Assembly: GCA_964415785.1 (NCBI GenBank)
Contig: CAYQBU010000227.1
Coordinates: forward strand, 1-5,125
Origin: SLJM01 sp964415785
GTDB taxonomy: Bacteria > Myxococcota_A > Bradymonadia > Bradymonadales > Bradymonadaceae
Length of the DNA: 5,125 bases
Direction: 5' to 3'
Shown: positions 4,870 through 5,125 of the stretch, in pieces
How the letters are laid out: each line of letters opens with the position of its first letter
Position numbering within the stretch: position 1 is the stretch's first letter
The notes under the pieces: generated by a model
Databases searched by the model: none
Told to the model about the DNA's origin: nothing
What the model saw: the letters and a program-made list of their open reading frames with translations, nothing else
Position numbers and translations under genes: made by a program

Positions 4870-5066
4870 ATGGATATCATCACGGCCATCACCCACGAGA
4901 GCTTCATCGAGGTCGACGAGGAGGGCACTGAGGCCGCCCCGCCAATAACGCTTCGACTCCGGTCAGCCCATTCGAACTGCGCTTCGACCGATCCTTCCAC
5001 TACGTCATCTCCGATCACCCCACGAACTCCATCTAAACCTCTATAAAATTTTGAAGAGTCCTCTCA
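4870..5066 (+). pseudogene. Serpin relic: reactive-centre hinge and C-terminal strand, frameshifted and 5'-truncated
   Basis: Two adjacent segments in different + frames match the end of serpins in the right order. Frame 1 from 4870 reads MDIITAITHESFIEVDEEGT then EAA, which is the strand s5A and hinge pattern (H-x-x-F-I-E-V-x-E-E-G-T-E-A-A) of inhibitory serpins. Frame 3 from 4962 reads PFELRFDRSFHYVISDHPTN then SI, matching the C-terminal PFxFxADRPFxFxIRDxxTxSI segment. A frame change lies at about 4960-4968. TAA at 5034 interrupts the second segment, and a further piece, SIKF...RVLS (5040-5066), resembles the usual ILFxGRV ending after another in-frame stop. About 300 N-terminal residues are missing. 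The hinge has Pro-Pro where small residues are normal (P10-P9). Serpins are suicide inhibitors of serine or cysteine proteases; this copy cannot make one. Family assignment is firm; sequencing error could explain one lesion but not all. Confidence 0.78.
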
Positions 5067-5086
5067 TTTTTTCGTCACTCCCCCGT

Positions 5087-5107
5087 TCACCGGCTGCACA
5101 GCCGTGA
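5087..5107. repeat. Inverted repeat at window edge
   Basis: CGGCTG-CA-CAGCCG (5091-5104) is a perfect inverted repeat, extended to TCA...TGA if C5090 is bulged. It lies about 20 nt after the serpin relic and a six-T run (5067-5072). It may be what is left of a terminator or a binding site for a neighbouring gene outside the window. Confidence 0.35.
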
Positions 5108-5125
5108 CCCCTTCCCCACACCTTA

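Noticed and set aside
4594..4896. 100-codon - strand open frame and others opposite the serpin relic
   Set aside because: No start context or domain signature; they are antisense to sequence with a clear serpin match on the + strand.

Overview
The window looks like a chromosomal segment from a member of the Myxococcota / former Deltaproteobacteria, most like Bradymonadales. This is an inference from style, not from a database match. The supporting signs are a moderately GC-rich sequence, several small secreted lipoproteins of no known family, an Asp/Glu-rich exported proteome, a Gly-X-Asp collagen-like lipoprotein carrying Cys-flanked DxxGDGxxD modules, and a serpin remnant.

Layout. (1) 1-292, + strand: the 3' end of a VOC/glyoxalase-fold gene, cut by the window edge. 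(2) 335-361: a GC-rich hairpin between convergent genes. (3) 1724 down to 386, - strand: a tight three-gene operon of small lipoproteins joined by 1-nt stop/start overlaps (TGATG, then TAATG), each start with its own Shine-Dalgarno sequence. All three share a Cys...Asp-Gly-x4-Cys hairpin motif, four copies in total. (4) 1725-2129: an intergenic stretch with a candidate promoter and a GTGCGC direct repeat upstream of the operon. (5) 3587 down to 2130, - strand: a 485-residue lipoprotein with three C-x28-C calcium-loop-like modules, a 28-triplet Gly-X-Asp tract built from ten 18-bp DNA repeats, and a C-terminal Rossmann-like domain. (6) 4490 down to 3681, - strand: a membrane-anchored SGNH/GDSL-type hydrolase. 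(7) 4491-4869: no gene, but a strong imperfect palindrome and short repeats. (8) 4870-5066, + strand: a frameshifted, 5'-truncated serpin relic with a recognisable reactive-centre hinge and C-terminal strand.

How it fits together. Apart from the VOC gene, the intact genes on the - strand encode exported proteins: four predicted lipoproteins and one signal-anchored SGNH hydrolase. The region therefore reads as a cell-envelope or surface locus. No defence, CRISPR, phage or transposase gene is visible. The most unusual items are the three-lipoprotein operon with a shared Cys/Asp-Gly hairpin, the polyanionic proline-free collagen-like tract with two phase-locked repeat variants, and the decayed serpin.
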